NCBI GenBank assembly: GCA_900642245.1
Contig: CAAAJI010000102.1
Location: 98,203-162,202, forward strand
Reading direction: 5' to 3'
From: Fragilaria radians
Lineage: Eukaryota; Bacillariophyta; Fragilariophyceae; Fragilariales; Fragilariaceae
DNA: 64,000 nt
The notes under the pieces were generated by a model. The model was given only the letters and a program-made list of their open reading frames with translations. It did not search any database and was not told where the DNA came from. This document shows, piece by piece, positions 32,370 to 43,238 of this stretch; within the stretch, counting starts at the first letter, position 1, and the number at the start of each line of letters is the position of its first letter. The position numbers and the translations under genes were made by a program.

Positions 32370-34520
32370 ATGAGTTTGTATCATTATCGTTCACTCCGTG
32401 AAGCAGAGATCAAAGAGGATGACTTTCAAGGAAACATATTGGAATCATTATCCGAGACGGCGGAAAAATCCTTTCACGACCGCTCATCAAGAATGAAAAA
32501 GGCACGAAACAAGAAATCATCTCATAAAGATTATTTATTTCAGAATAATGCAGAAAGTGATGAATCAATTGAACAACCGAGTATTCCATTTCGTTCGCTT
32601 AAATCTGAAAAACAAGGTTTAGGAAATATGAATCCACATGGTAAGCAGCAATTTTTTCAAAATACTTGTGTCTCTTTCGATGAAAGTTCAAACGCTACGG
32701 ATATTTCAAGGAACAGGCACTCTATTCATAGTTATGACGCTACGTCCAGTGCACCTTCCATGGTTCCCTTAACTAGAGCTCCAGAGCGGCATTCATCGAT
32801 ATATGATACGATGCAACGTTTACAACCTCAACGCAGTATTGTCAAGATTGTACCGGATGAAGGCATACCCTTACCAGGTGCCTATCGAAACCGAAGAAAT
32901 GATGAAGTTGATGAAGATGACGAGGAAGTATCCATACATACGGAACAAAACAGTCGTCCAAGAAGCAATGACAACAATGTAACATCCGATGTGGAGCAAC
33001 CTACTTCAAATGGAAGCCGAAATCTCAGATCAATGAATAATAACGATGGCGCATCGAGTTATATCCAGGGAGACTGCTTGAATGACTCTCGTCATACTTA
33101 TCACTTCGGAAACGAAACGGTGAAAGAGAAATCGCCGATACGAACTCTACGTGCAACGTACATCGTATTCCTTCTCATACTCCTCCTGCCTATCGGGATT
33201 GGCGTAGGATTCTCATTCTTTGGAAGTGTCCATTCTGATTCTTCTTCGGATTGCTCCATGACTGACATTGAATCTGCATGTTACATGAAAACCTCATCTT
33301 CCATTGAGATACCCGCCTGCCTTGATGAACTTGTGATGAACTTGCAACGCAATCTTCCATCGCAATCCTTTTCTCTTCAAAATCGTCCAGATGATGACCT
33401 GTATGATGACCTTGTATGCCATCCGGAAAACTTGGCAATCTTGTCTGTGGCACTGCATTCGAGAAATATTGTGTCCAGACAAGCTATACTCCAGCGCTAT
33501 GGACTTTCCATTCTCTATTTTACTACACAAGGACATCAATGGACACGAAATGATAATTGGGTATCCGAAAAATCTCATTGTGACTGGCTAGGCATTTCAT
33601 GTTCCGACACGGAAGTGGATGTCATCACGAGAATCACTCTTGATAAAAATAATCTCAGAGGTTCCATTCCTTCTAGCTTCTTGACGCTCCTTCCTACTCT
33701 CAAATATCTTAACATGTCTAACAATGTCTTATCCGGTACTATTCCGCCACAAATGTCTGAGCTCTTCGATTTAAGCCTCAGCAGGAATTCATTGGTTGGG
33801 ACTTTACCAGTATCATTGTTACGTTCCAAAGCCATGCAAGTGTTGTCGCTTGAATACAACCAAAGGTTGGAAATTCCTGTAAAGGAACGTTTCTTTGCTG
33901 GACCGAATTGGAAAGAACTTGAGCTTGGAGATATCCTTTTCAACACCACATTTCCGAGCACCTTTGGATTGCTCCCCAATTTAGAAGTATTAAAATTAGA
34001 AGAAGTGAATCTGATTGGAACAATTCCGCCTTGGATCGCCTTGTTGACGAAGCTTACTACCCTTTCGATTCCTAAAAATCGTATAACAGGTACGATTCCC
34101 ACTCAGATCGGAAGGATGACAAACTTGAGAGAAGTTGATATGGGAGAAAATCAACTCATTGGGACGTTGCCCTCTGAAATTGGATATTTGACGAACCTGA
34201 TCACATTTATTGTGGAATCTAATAAAATCAATGGTACTTTACCAATGCAGCTAACCAAACTGACGCATTTGACAAAATTGGATTTGATGGACAATAAGTT
34301 GAGCGGTACGTTATCCGGTGGCTTTGGCGGCTTGACGAATCTGAAAATCTTCAACTTTGCACCAAATGATTTCAGTGGAGAAGTCCCCCTCCAAATTTGT
34401 GACCTCAAAGATAGAAATCAAATGTTAGAGTTTGGAGTAGGTAATAATGGTGATTGTAAGGTGGATTATGGGAAATTGACATGTCCTGTGTCACGTCTCT
34501 CGTGTTGCTGTCCATCCTGA
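32370..34520 (+). CDS. Single-pass LRR receptor-like membrane protein (copy 2)
   Basis: 716 residues, ATG at 32370. Same order as copy 1: disordered cytosolic tail (acidic run VDEDDEEV), one membrane helix (ATYIVFLLILLLPIGIGVGF), LRR cap (WTRNDNWVSEKSHCDWLGIS), about ten LRRs and the ending LTCPVSRLSCCCPS. The extracellular half is close to copy 1, while the cytosolic tail keeps mainly SHKDYLF, DESIEQPSIPFR, RLQPQRSIVKIVPD and LPGAYR. The two genes are head to head with transposon debris between, indicating an inverted duplication or a later insertion. Lacks a kinase domain. A role as a sensor or adhesion protein is only inferred from the fold. Confidence 0.9.
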   Translation: MSLYHYRSLREAEIKEDDFQGNILESLSETAEKSFHDRSSRMKKARNKKSSHKDYLFQNNAESDESIEQPSIPFRSLKSEKQGLGNMNPHGKQQFFQNTCVSFDESSNATDISRNRHSIHSYDATSSAPSMVPLTRAPERHSSIYDTMQRLQPQRSIVKIVPDEGIPLPGAYRNRRNDEVDEDDEEVSIHTEQNSRPRSNDNNVTSDVEQPTSNGSRNLRSMNNNDGASSYIQGDCLNDSRHTYHFGNETVKEKSPIRTLRATYIVFLLILLLPIGIGVGFSFFGSVHSDSSSDCSMTDIESACYMKTSSSIEIPACLDELVMNLQRNLPSQSFSLQNRPDDDLYDDLVCHPENLAILSVALHSRNIVSRQAILQRYGLSILYFTTQGHQWTRNDNWVSEKSHCDWLGISCSDTEVDVITRITLDKNNLRGSIPSSFLTLLPTLKYLNMSNNVLSGTIPPQMSELFDLSLSRNSLVGTLPVSLLRSKAMQVLSLEYNQRLEIPVKERFFAGPNWKELELGDILFNTTFPSTFGLLPNLEVLKLEEVNLIGTIPPWIALLTKLTTLSIPKNRITGTIPTQIGRMTNLREVDMGENQLIGTLPSEIGYLTNLITFIVESNKINGTLPMQLTKLTHLTKLDLMDNKLSGTLSGGFGGLTNLKIFNFAPNDFSGEVPLQICDLKDRNQMLEFGVGNNGDCKVDYGKLTCPVSRLSCCCPS

Positions 34521-34714
34521 TAAACATGGTGATACTCTGCCGTGTTTTAACGATTATAGTACATACATTGGTGCCTTGTTTGGGTAGACTATCATACGTT
34601 TTATATAGTTATGCTTTGTTATAATTAAGGATTCCCATCGTTTACATTGTTAGTGTCCAATCCTACAAATCGATGAATCAGGAGTTCGATTCCTAATCCT
34701 ACACACAACTAAAT

Positions 34715-35449
34715 TCAACGCTTCATTAGAATATCCTGATACAACGAGAGAACATCATCGCACATTTCCATTTTCTTGGGTGTTGAAGATACCAGAAAAG
34801 TAATAACATCGATACTGACTGTATTGTGTACAATGAAAAAGTCTCTTGGACAAAGCATGTGGTCATCCATAACTTCCAGAACCTCTGGACAAACAAAGAC
34901 TAACGTACGAACAAGAGGCAGAGGAATAGACACTGCCCCTGACATGTGTAATGGAGTCCATCCCTTGTTATCCTTAACCTTGACTCCCATGGGGAATGCC
35001 GAAACCATCGTTTCGATCACTGGAATAGGCATCTTACAGAATAAGGCATAATGTAGGGGTATACGTCCGTAAGTATCGGGTATTGTAGAACTTGTTGGAT
35101 ACTTTTCTAATAACATCAGGACTGTACTGGGACATCCTCGACTTAGAATGGCATAATGAATCGGTAATCGACGTTGGATGGAATCCGTTTGCTGCAAGGC
35201 CTTGGGATATGCCTCCTGAATGGCAGAAATAAGATATCCTGGTGCTCGTAAGGCACAAGCATGATGCAATGGATAGGCACGGATAGGACCCTTCGAAAGT
35301 AAATTATCCTCCAAAGCAATTGTATCACAGATACCCAGTTTGGATGCCTCTGTCGGGTGTTTGGATATATGGTCAAATGCCTTTTGCCATTCATTCTTGG
35401 AAAGGAGAGAATGAAGTTCGTTGGAGTGACGAAGCGGAAAAAAGAACAT
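34715..35449 (-). CDS. Ankyrin-repeat protein
   Basis: 244 residues from the ATG at 35449. After a helical N-terminus come about four ankyrin-type repeats with the PLHxA/PIHYA core: AYPLHHACALRAPGYLISAI, RLPIHYAILSRGCPSTVL, GRIPLHYALFCKMPIPVIET and GWTPLHMSGAVSIPLPLVRT. The pattern '...xxP..vl..l...yP.a....D..gr.PLH.A' is common in diatom ankyrin proteins. No other domain, signal peptide or membrane helix. A protein-binding role follows from the family only. It lies tail to tail with the LRR gene, about 195 bp apart. Confidence 0.85.
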   Translation of the reverse strand: MFFFPLRHSNELHSLLSKNEWQKAFDHISKHPTEASKLGICDTIALEDNLLSKGPIRAYPLHHACALRAPGYLISAIQEAYPKALQQTDSIQRRLPIHYAILSRGCPSTVLMLLEKYPTSSTIPDTYGRIPLHYALFCKMPIPVIETMVSAFPMGVKVKDNKGWTPLHMSGAVSIPLPLVRTLVFVCPEVLEVMDDHMLCPRDFFIVHNTVSIDVITFLVSSTPKKMEMCDDVLSLYQDILMKR

Positions 35450-36489
35450 GCTTTATCACACACGAGTTGTTCGTATAGAAGCTTTTGGTCTCCAAGGAAT
35501 ATTATATATGATGGTATCATCTTTAGTAAATAATTGCAACACAAGACATATATTTTCATCAGTTACAACTGAAAAATGAGGATGAAAAAGTCGAAATTTG
35601 GACTTGCACTAAAGTAAAATCTGACCAAGGTCAGACAGTAAAGAGGTGAACCAAAAATGTCGTTCTGTTCCTTTTGGAGAATATATATACAATGGAACAA
35701 ATTCTTCAAGAAAATGTATTCGCAGTAGTAATTACTTCAACAAATACTTATATCAAATGATTACTAATTTTTACTTTATTTTTTGAGTATCCAATCGTCA
35801 TTCGTTTGGAACTTTCGAATGGGTCTTGCGGTTGCCTCTTCTAAAATTCTTGTAGGCGATGGATGTCAAGGAAACAGTTAGTGACAAGGATGGAAGAGAC
35901 GTTAACACGACTGACAAAAACGTCGAGCATAGACTCCGATGGGAAGGGACAAGACTACCGTAGTAAAAACCGTTTTAACGTGTGCATCACTTATCTTACA
36001 CATGGTAATACTGGTCAACAGAAACCAAAATACTGCTTTTCGGAGATAGTCCTGTAACTGTCGATCCATGTGTGTCTCTTTTTTGTCGCTGAAACGCGTT
36101 TGACCGTTTCTCAGCCGTTGGCGAAGCAGGAGCGTTGAAGGGACACACCACGGAGGAAAACGTAACCTTCAAGACTTAGGATTCTTAGGAACTAAGGTAG
36201 GGAAGGTCAACCCCTTACACGAAAATTACAAAACAAAAAATCCTATCCATCGACAAATTTGACCGACTCAACGAACCAAGCATTAAAATTTTGGAAAGGT
36301 AATTCTCGTTCCTCTTACTCTTGTTAGAGTTTTCTTTCAACTTTTGTTAGTCTTGGTGCAGAGGGAAATTGTTGTTTCTGAAAGTAACTTTAACAAACGA
36401 CTAATCACTTTTCTATTTTTTACATTTTGACAATCGTCACCAGCTCTTTTACTTTGAAGGAAAGAAATCAATATTTTGAAAAAAGTCAA
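35450..36489. other. Divergent interval, no gene seen
   Basis: About 1 kb between diverging starts. A 64-codon ORF at 35863-36057 has no recognisable features. The last 180 bp before 36490 are pyrimidine-rich, as expected near a diatom start site. Confidence 0.4.
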
Positions 36490-37565
36490 ATGTTATCGCT
36501 TACAACTACAAGATTACGATCTTTGATCTTGAATCAAGGCTGTATCCTCCTTGTCTTGTTCTCATGTCTAATTTCAGGAATAACAGCAGCAACAGACTCT
36601 GATATTCAACCCACTACAGTCACTGTAAAGATTCCAGACTTTGTCTTGCGACTATTGGTTCATCAGGACCTTATCAACCCCTTTTTATTTCGAAGTCACG
36701 TGCATCATATTACAAACAATCATTTGACTGATTATTGGATGGATTTACTAGAAGTGTCTTTTAACGCTGAATCGTTTCAAGGGCTGACATTACAATCCAC
36801 TCTACGAGAAGGTGGAGATGAATCTGAAAAAGATCCACGATTACAAATAGATATTACTTTTTCTGGATATTTGACTGTCTCGATCAAAGGTAATCAGAAG
36901 TTTCCAAATGAACCATTTATACGTTCCAGATTTGAGAATGGTTTAACAGGTGACAAATATTGGAACCTTGTTCAGCACTTTGTCGAAGATCCTGTGTTGG
37001 AAAATATTGACACGGTTGATGTTATATTTACGGAACCGATTCATTCTCAAACAAACAAGGCTAATGGAAATACTGCCAATAACAAACAAGGTTCGATTGC
37101 AGTATTGGTCATCTTTTCTTCCATTTTCTTATTTGCAACGTTGGCACTGATCTATCTTTCACATCGAAGAGTCCACACAAAATTCAAATCTTGTTGTTCT
37201 CAACATTCTAGAGCCTCTGTAGATACTGAGAGCGCAGGCGATGATGTCGAAGACGACGACGACCTTACGGAAGACTATCACTCTCAGGAAGGCAAACCAA
37301 ATAAGGCACGAAGCGCTACGGCAACAACAACAAGACGAATCAAAAGAAGAAAACGAAGAGGACAATCATTGATACTCGATCGTCTCCTCAAGTACCCAGC
37401 TTGGATTCTATTCGAGAAGAGGACGAGGATGGTATGACTGTCATGCCAACAGAGGAAGATGATGATGATGATGATGACGACGAAGATTATGAATATGATG
37501 AAGATCTTGACGATGTTACCCATGAGTTGTCACAAATATCCACACCAGGGAAAATAAGCGTCTAA
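36490..37565 (+). CDS. Type I single-pass membrane protein of unknown function, probable frameshift
   Basis: The ATG at 36490 (MLSLTTTRLRSLIL...) gives a signal peptide ending ISGITAATDS; the upstream extension starts only from TTG. A lumenal or extracellular domain (VKIPDFVLRLLVHQDLINPF ... WNLVQHFVEDPVLENIDTVD) precedes one membrane helix (SIAVLVIFSSIFLFATLALI) and a Cys/basic then acidic tail. The open frame ends at 37437 with the unlikely tail KYPAWILFEKRTRMV. An overlapping frame (37305-37565) reads TRSSPQVPSLDSIREEDEDG, then a long Asp/Glu run and HELSQISTPGKISV-stop, a much more natural ending. A one-base shift between 37305 and 37437, in the genome or the assembly, is likely. No domain name can be given. 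Confidence 0.65.
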
Positions 37566-37933
37566 AGGTGATCCAAACGAGCATTTCTCTCGTGACTAGC
37601 TCTGATGGACTGTTGGTTGGTATCATGGTATGAAACGTTGCTTCACGAATCGTCCCATGAAAGTGGTATTCCTATTATTTTTGGTAAAGGGAATTCCTTT
37701 CAATAATACTAGGAAAGGGAATGGGAGATGATCATGGAAATTGTGAATGTGTCTGATGACTTTTCGCCCCTTGTATCACCCTTCCCCAATAAGCTTAATA
37801 ATGTATGTATTAATCCATTTTTAATTTACAAACTGTCTTTCTGTTTACAAATATGTTAGAATTTGTATTTTGGATATTCTCATTCATAATTTTATTAATG
37901 TCAATTATAAGATGCCTATTCCAACTTTCTTAA
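37566..37933. other. Convergent 3' intergenic spacer
   Basis: 368 bp between converging genes, AT-rich, presumably holding both 3' UTRs. Nothing else seen. Confidence 0.5.
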
Positions 37934-39970
37934 TTATGGTCGGTTGCATACAACCAACCCAGTTACTTTGAATTGTGTCCCACCAGCCAGACGGATTTCG
38001 ACTTCAATTTGTGAGTTAACAGGAAGTATTTCATATTCCTCAAGATCTAACGCATACTCAAATGACACGGATGTATTGGAATTGTGATAACCCGACAATG
38101 TAAAGGACTTTTCTATTCGTACTTGGTTCCCATGAAAGCCACGAAATCTAACGTTAGCCTTGGATCCTTCCCAGGCTTCTCCATATGATTTTAGGTAATA
38201 TATTTTGAGTGCCTGAATCTCGGATGGAGTTGATGTATGGAAGAATGTTACAGTTGCATTGGGTTCAAACGCTAGCAAACCAAGTTTGGAGGCCCAATCC
38301 TCTCCGGATAAAACAGATTCTTCTGCCTTCCATCCTTCTGTGTTACGAGTTTTATGCCTCAGGAAGCGTTGAAGTTGACGTACATTACGTATCGTCCCCA
38401 CCGGTCCTGCTAGAAATGCAATCGAACAGGGTTCACGTTCCACCGTGTCGATGGTGCTGGTAGCAGTACAATTCGAATCTGCCATGTTTGTGATGTTAGC
38501 CATGCTGGTGGAATTATTGTTGACTAATTTTTCCCACGCTCTTGACCAATCGTCTGATACTGTCTGGAGCTGAGTATGCACATTCAAGGGAGGTGGTGTA
38601 ATTCTTTCTACCATATCAAATATTTTTTGTGAAAATTCCTCTGGAAAGAGATGACTCAAAGTACGATCATCGTAATTGTCATCACAAAAATCTATGACCG
38701 TAGATAACATGGAATAGGCAATAACCCATGTAATAGCAATATGTCCTGTCAAGGAAAGGTGTACTTCTTGTTTGGTACCGTTTTCATTATATGACCAGGG
38801 AGGAGAAAGTATACCTTCATTTTGATTGGCATACGTTAATCGGCGAACAACAGCTGCGTAGCTTATGAACATGACTCCGTACCACTCGGATATTTCTTGA
38901 CTGTATAGACCATTTGTGTTTTCTCCCAATATGGAATTATGAAGATTCCCTAGGTAATCGTTGAGATAGATGACCAATGGAAGATTGGTACATTTACTCA
39001 ACCCTCTCACCGATCGGATAAAGTCTTGAGCACTCTCTCGTCTCTCTCTTTGAAATTCAGGATTATACGCTTGATTGTTGTCTGATGATGATGATGATGA
39101 TGGAACTGCATCATTTGTACTGTAGGCATTGATAACGACATCTGGAATACCATGAACCAGATGCTTGTAAATTTCTTTTGGATATAATTTGTATTTGATG
39201 ATGGTGGTGGACAGAGACGTTGTAGTACTTTTGACTGCGAGATTTAGTATGCGTATAACCCCCACTCCAAAATACTCGTCACATAGTTTTTGCAATTGAT
39301 ATGGCCAGTTGCAGGAAAGCTTAAGAGGAGCCTGCATGGGAATTCGTCCAAATGGATCGACACAAGAATTCCTCCCCTGCGTGACGGATCCTCCTACAAT
39401 GACAACATTCAGCGGTCGCCAATTATCCTTTTTCTGCATCGCTTGATCGATGATATGCAATACTTCCCTAAGATTTGCAGTGAGTGGTGGTAATTTATAT
39501 CCTAAACGTAGAAAGCGGGGGTGGAGTAATGTGAAAAGGCTATCTAGCCACTTTGGATATGATGGATCATCCACTTTTTGATCCGGTCTTGTGCCTGCAA
39601 TGTTAGTTCGCGTTATTTCTACGATCCTGTTTCTCTGTTGTCTCCAAAGGATGCTAGCAGATACGTTACGTGGTACATAACGACAAAATCCATTCCTTTC
39701 ACCAGAGGTAGAAGAAGGAGGAAAGTATTGTAAATCTTGTTGCAGAGTATCATTCTTTACGTAGCCGTGTAATGTAGAAGCAACACCAATCACATCAATG
39801 ACTTCTCCATACGTGTCATTCATCACCTTTGTCAACGACACTGGCTGATATGTAGTCCATTTGATGCTAAATATTGTTTTCCGAAGGTAGCTTTCATTAA
39901 CAAGAGTGTGATTGAGGAGAAATCCGCTTATTAGTCCTAATCCAAAGCAAAGGACACTCTTCCTGCTCAT
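37934..39970 (-). CDS. SGNH-hydrolase-like protein with N-terminal membrane anchor
   Basis: 678 residues. A hydrophobic segment at about 6-20 (VLCFGLGLISGFLL) is a signal anchor, so the bulk should be lumenal or extracellular. SGNH/GDSL signatures: GGSVTQG (193-199, nucleophile Ser195), a block around LNLAVKS (242-248), NAYSTND (281-287) with the block III Asn, and VHLSLTGH (403-410) with His404. The acidic partner usually two or three residues before that His is not a clear Asp (QEVH). The C-terminal part (about 490-678) is a separate beta-rich domain containing FHGNQVRIEKSFTLSGYHN. SGNH enzymes remove acyl groups from lipids or sugars; the substrate here is unknown. Diatoms have several proteins of this shape. 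Confidence 0.8.
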   Translation of the reverse strand: MSRKSVLCFGLGLISGFLLNHTLVNESYLRKTIFSIKWTTYQPVSLTKVMNDTYGEVIDVIGVASTLHGYVKNDTLQQDLQYFPPSSTSGERNGFCRYVPRNVSASILWRQQRNRIVEITRTNIAGTRPDQKVDDPSYPKWLDSLFTLLHPRFLRLGYKLPPLTANLREVLHIIDQAMQKKDNWRPLNVVIVGGSVTQGRNSCVDPFGRIPMQAPLKLSCNWPYQLQKLCDEYFGVGVIRILNLAVKSTTTSLSTTIIKYKLYPKEIYKHLVHGIPDVVINAYSTNDAVPSSSSSSDNNQAYNPEFQRERRESAQDFIRSVRGLSKCTNLPLVIYLNDYLGNLHNSILGENTNGLYSQEISEWYGVMFISYAAVVRRLTYANQNEGILSPPWSYNENGTKQEVHLSLTGHIAITWVIAYSMLSTVIDFCDDNYDDRTLSHLFPEEFSQKIFDMVERITPPPLNVHTQLQTVSDDWSRAWEKLVNNNSTSMANITNMADSNCTATSTIDTVEREPCSIAFLAGPVGTIRNVRQLQRFLRHKTRNTEGWKAEESVLSGEDWASKLGLLAFEPNATVTFFHTSTPSEIQALKIYYLKSYGEAWEGSKANVRFRGFHGNQVRIEKSFTLSGYHNSNTSVSFEYALDLEEYEILPVNSQIEVEIRLAGGTQFKVTGLVVCNRP

Positions 39971-41219
39971 TCGTTATTTGTTACCACTTGGAGTAAAATA
40001 TCCTCTCAATCGCGAGACAAGCTGATCATTTAACGGATGGACTGTATATATGTGACTTGGACAATTTTGGGGGCCAATCAGACCAAGTCAAAACATTTAT
40101 TCAAACGGCAATCCTACTATTTTAATGATGAAGGATGTGATTAAATTTTAGTCAGTACCATACCAGCATCCATCTAGATTAAAAATATGTTTGATTCCAA
40201 ACATGGAAAAGTATACTTCCGCCATGCCTAACCTAGAATTTGGTGGTCTTATGAGTTGGTTGAATATTTCACAGATGGGGAAATAGAGGAGATTAGAACT
40301 CACCTACAATGACTGACTGTGGAATCACAAATAGTGTCTCAGGCAGTCATCCCATAACAAATTCTTGTTTGGCAGAGTGATCGAAAGAAATCGGCAGTGA
40401 ATCCCATGCCAACAATGAATTACACAAATTGAAAGGCGAACTAAAATAATAATTCTTAAAAGTACCCGTTAATTTAGTTTTTTTAGATATTTACACTAAA
40501 AAAATTGATCCGACATTAGAGTAGCTCATATTTCTTCATATTTAGATTCCTACAAAACAATAGGAAGACAATCAAATTATGAAATTGCAAAAATAAAAAG
40601 CGTCTTGGATAGAATGAGACAATGAAATGTGTCAATGAAACTGGGTTTGGGTAGTAAAGACATTTAATATCCAGCTTCAATTTTGTTGAAGCAAATTGAA
40701 AGTAAAGGTATTTTTAAGAAGGATTTTGAGAGAATGAACTCATATCCTAATAAAAATTAACAAGAAAGTGAGCGGATGCGCCTGAAGGAGTGACACGATA
40801 CCTTCACAAGAGGGTGATGCGACACGGATGAGATCAATGTTTGTCAAACAAAAAAGCAGATTGCTCTAAGCTGCTCTATGAGTTTATACAAATTGTAAAC
40901 TATGATCTAAAAAGTTACTTTATCCTAGATGTCTTGAGAATCCATTGCAACGTGTTTCCTTCACCATGTAGGTTCTTTAGCTTACATGTTAGATTCAACT
41001 CTTAACATTTTGACTTTGTGATCTTAGATTCATGACTTAGATTCATCAGGAGTGAACCTTGATAGATTCCTGTTTGTTATTTAGGAATCTGTAATAGTTA
41101 TTCTTACCGTATTGACATGACAGTCCTGAAAAGATATTAAATGATCTTCTTCATTTATCTTAATGAACTTAACTCAAGGTATGTCATTCGCCCTCAAGAT
41201 TATGCATAACCTGAGGATT
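39971..41219. other. No gene seen
   Basis: 1.25 kb between the SGNH gene start and the gypsy remnant. AT-rich, stops in all frames, no recognisable repeat. The first 200 bp should hold the SGNH promoter. Confidence 0.4.
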
Positions 41220-42300
41220 TTATTGGAAAGGTGAGATTTGGTAGATCTTAGCTTGCTCAGTTACAATTCCTTTTTGAATCTGGACGGTGCCATTATTATA
41301 TACCAGCGTTAACGGATATGGTCCAGTACAAGGTGTTGAGAGCATCTGAAGTATTCTGGGTGTCTCTAATACAACTTGTTCTCCAACCATATATTCATGA
41401 GGAATTTGACTCTTGTTTTCTTTTTTGGATTTGATCCCAATAGCCTTGAAGGCAATATTGTGAATCATATCTCTGCCAAACACCAACTGACAGGGTGTTG
41501 CCTGTAGTGTTGTATGATAGGTGCTTCTAATAGCCCAGGAACTAGATTAGAGGAAGTACTCAAAAGGATTATCCTCTTCTAAATTTTCCTGTTCTAAGTC
41601 AAATGATCTGACCATGTTATTGACCACCTTGTGGACTTGCTCAATGATTACATTTGCTTGAGGATTATGACTTGTAGTTGGTATGGCTTCAATGCCATAG
41701 TTCTCACACATCTGGTTCAACTCATGTTTGAATTTGCTCCCATTGTCAAAGACAATAAATTGAGGACGGGGATAATGTGCCAAACAGGTATTATGAAACA
41801 AATCTTGGATGGAAGTAGCCATCTTAGCATTGGCTTGGACAATCTCAAACCATCCAGTGGCTGGATCAATCATAGTGAGAGCAAGCAGAAAGTGTGTCTT
41901 GAGTGGGGTCTTTATGGTAAAAAGATCCACCAGATCTACACAAACCATGACCCAAGGGTCTAATTCTGCTGTCTTGGGAGGCAAGAGACCGTATTTCTTA
42001 CGTTCCTTTCAGACTGGGCAAGTAGAACAGAAACATTCAACATCAGCATCTGCTACAACATTTTTCTTTCCTGGGAGGTATTCAAATGATACTCCATATT
42101 CTTCTAATAGTAAAAGCCAACAAAAACAGGATCTGAAACTTCTCACCCATTGAAGGTATTGTTTTTATGGTCTGTATAGACTATAATTGGAGAACGCAAC
42201 AAAATATTTTTACATCCTTTGCAGGTTTCAATAGCAGATAACGTTCCATTGTGGTGTATCTTCTTTGGGCTACACTCTTTTTTGCACAATGCATTCATTA
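41220..42300 (-). pseudogene. Ty3/gypsy RNase H-integrase remnant
   Basis: On the minus strand, in order: KKIHHNGTLSAIETCKGCKN and VYTDHKNN (RNase H region), then after a frame change LLLLEEYGVSFEYLPGKKNV followed by VADA. The text then jumps directly to ECFCSTCPV, the CC half of the integrase zinc finger, so the usual linker is missing. A TGA stop follows, then the integrase core with its catalytic D-D-E set (CVDLVDLF, VFDNGSKF, IIEQVHKVV), a stop near 41547, and the C-terminal module ATPCQLVFGRDMIHNI ... TGPYPLTLVYNNGTVQI (GPY/F type). Part of a Metaviridae-type retrotransposon, dead through stops, a frameshift and an internal deletion. A more decayed relative lies at 5.26-5.55 kb. Confidence 0.85.
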
Positions 42301-42574
42301 GGAAAATTCTTCATTTTTAAATTATATTGGTAGTTTTCTTGGCTTTAGCCTTTGGAAGTGATAATAATGAGCTTGGTAGATGCCTATTCTCTCAAACTAA
42401 AAGTATTAAATTTCGTCAAAGCAAAGAAATTCATATCTTGAATAAAATCAAACAAGTGTCAATGATTTTTCCGCACATAATTCTATTGGAGGCATACCAA
42501 CTCAGTACTGTAGTTCATTTGTCAGACAAAGAATAGCTTGTTTTTCTTCAGGAACCCAAGGTGCTCTACGGTGA

Positions 42575-43238
42575 NNNNNNNNNNNNNNNNNNNNNNNNNN
42601 NNNNNNNNNNNNNNNNNNNNNNNNNNNNNNNNNNNNNNNNNNNNNNNNNNNNNNNNNNNNNNNNNNNNNNNNNNNNNNNNNNNNNNNNNNNNNNNNNNNN
42701 NNNNNNNNNNNNNNNNNNNNNNNNNNNNNNNNNNNNNNNNNNNNNNNNNNNNNNNNNNNNNNNNNNNNNNNNNNNNNNNNNNNNNNNNNNNNNNNNNNNN
42801 NNNNNNNNNNNNNNNNNNNNNNNNNNNNNNNNNNNNNNNNNNNNNNNNNNNNNNNNNNNNNNNNNNNNNNNNNNNNNNNNNNNNNNNNNNNNNNNNNNNN
42901 NNNNNNNNNNNNNNNNNNNNNNNNNNNNNNNNNNNNNNNNNNNNNNNNNNNNNNNNNNNNNNNNNNNNNNNNNNNNNNNNNNNNNNNNNNNNNNNNNNNN
43001 NNNNNNNNNNNNNNNNNNNNNNNNNNNNNNNNNNNNNNNNNNNNNNNNNNNNNNNNNNNNNNNNNNNNNNNNNNNNNNNNNNNNNNNNNNNNNNNNNNNN
43101 NNNNNNNNNNNNNNNNNNNNNNNNNNNNNNNNNNNNNNNNNNNNNNNNNNNNNNNNNNNNNNNNNNNNNNNNNNNNNNNNNNNNNNNNNNNNNNNNNNNN
43201 NNNNNNNNNNNNNNNNNNNNNNNNNNNNNNNNNNNNNN
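42575..43238. other. Assembly gap (664 N)
   Basis: Undetermined sequence directly upstream of the gypsy remnant; the missing part of the element or an LTR may lie here. Confidence 0.95.

Noticed and set aside
34631..34700. tRNA-like stretch with a GTTCGATT B-box and AGGATT/AATCCT ends
   Set aside because: The T-stem is short, there is no A-box and no plausible anticodon arm.
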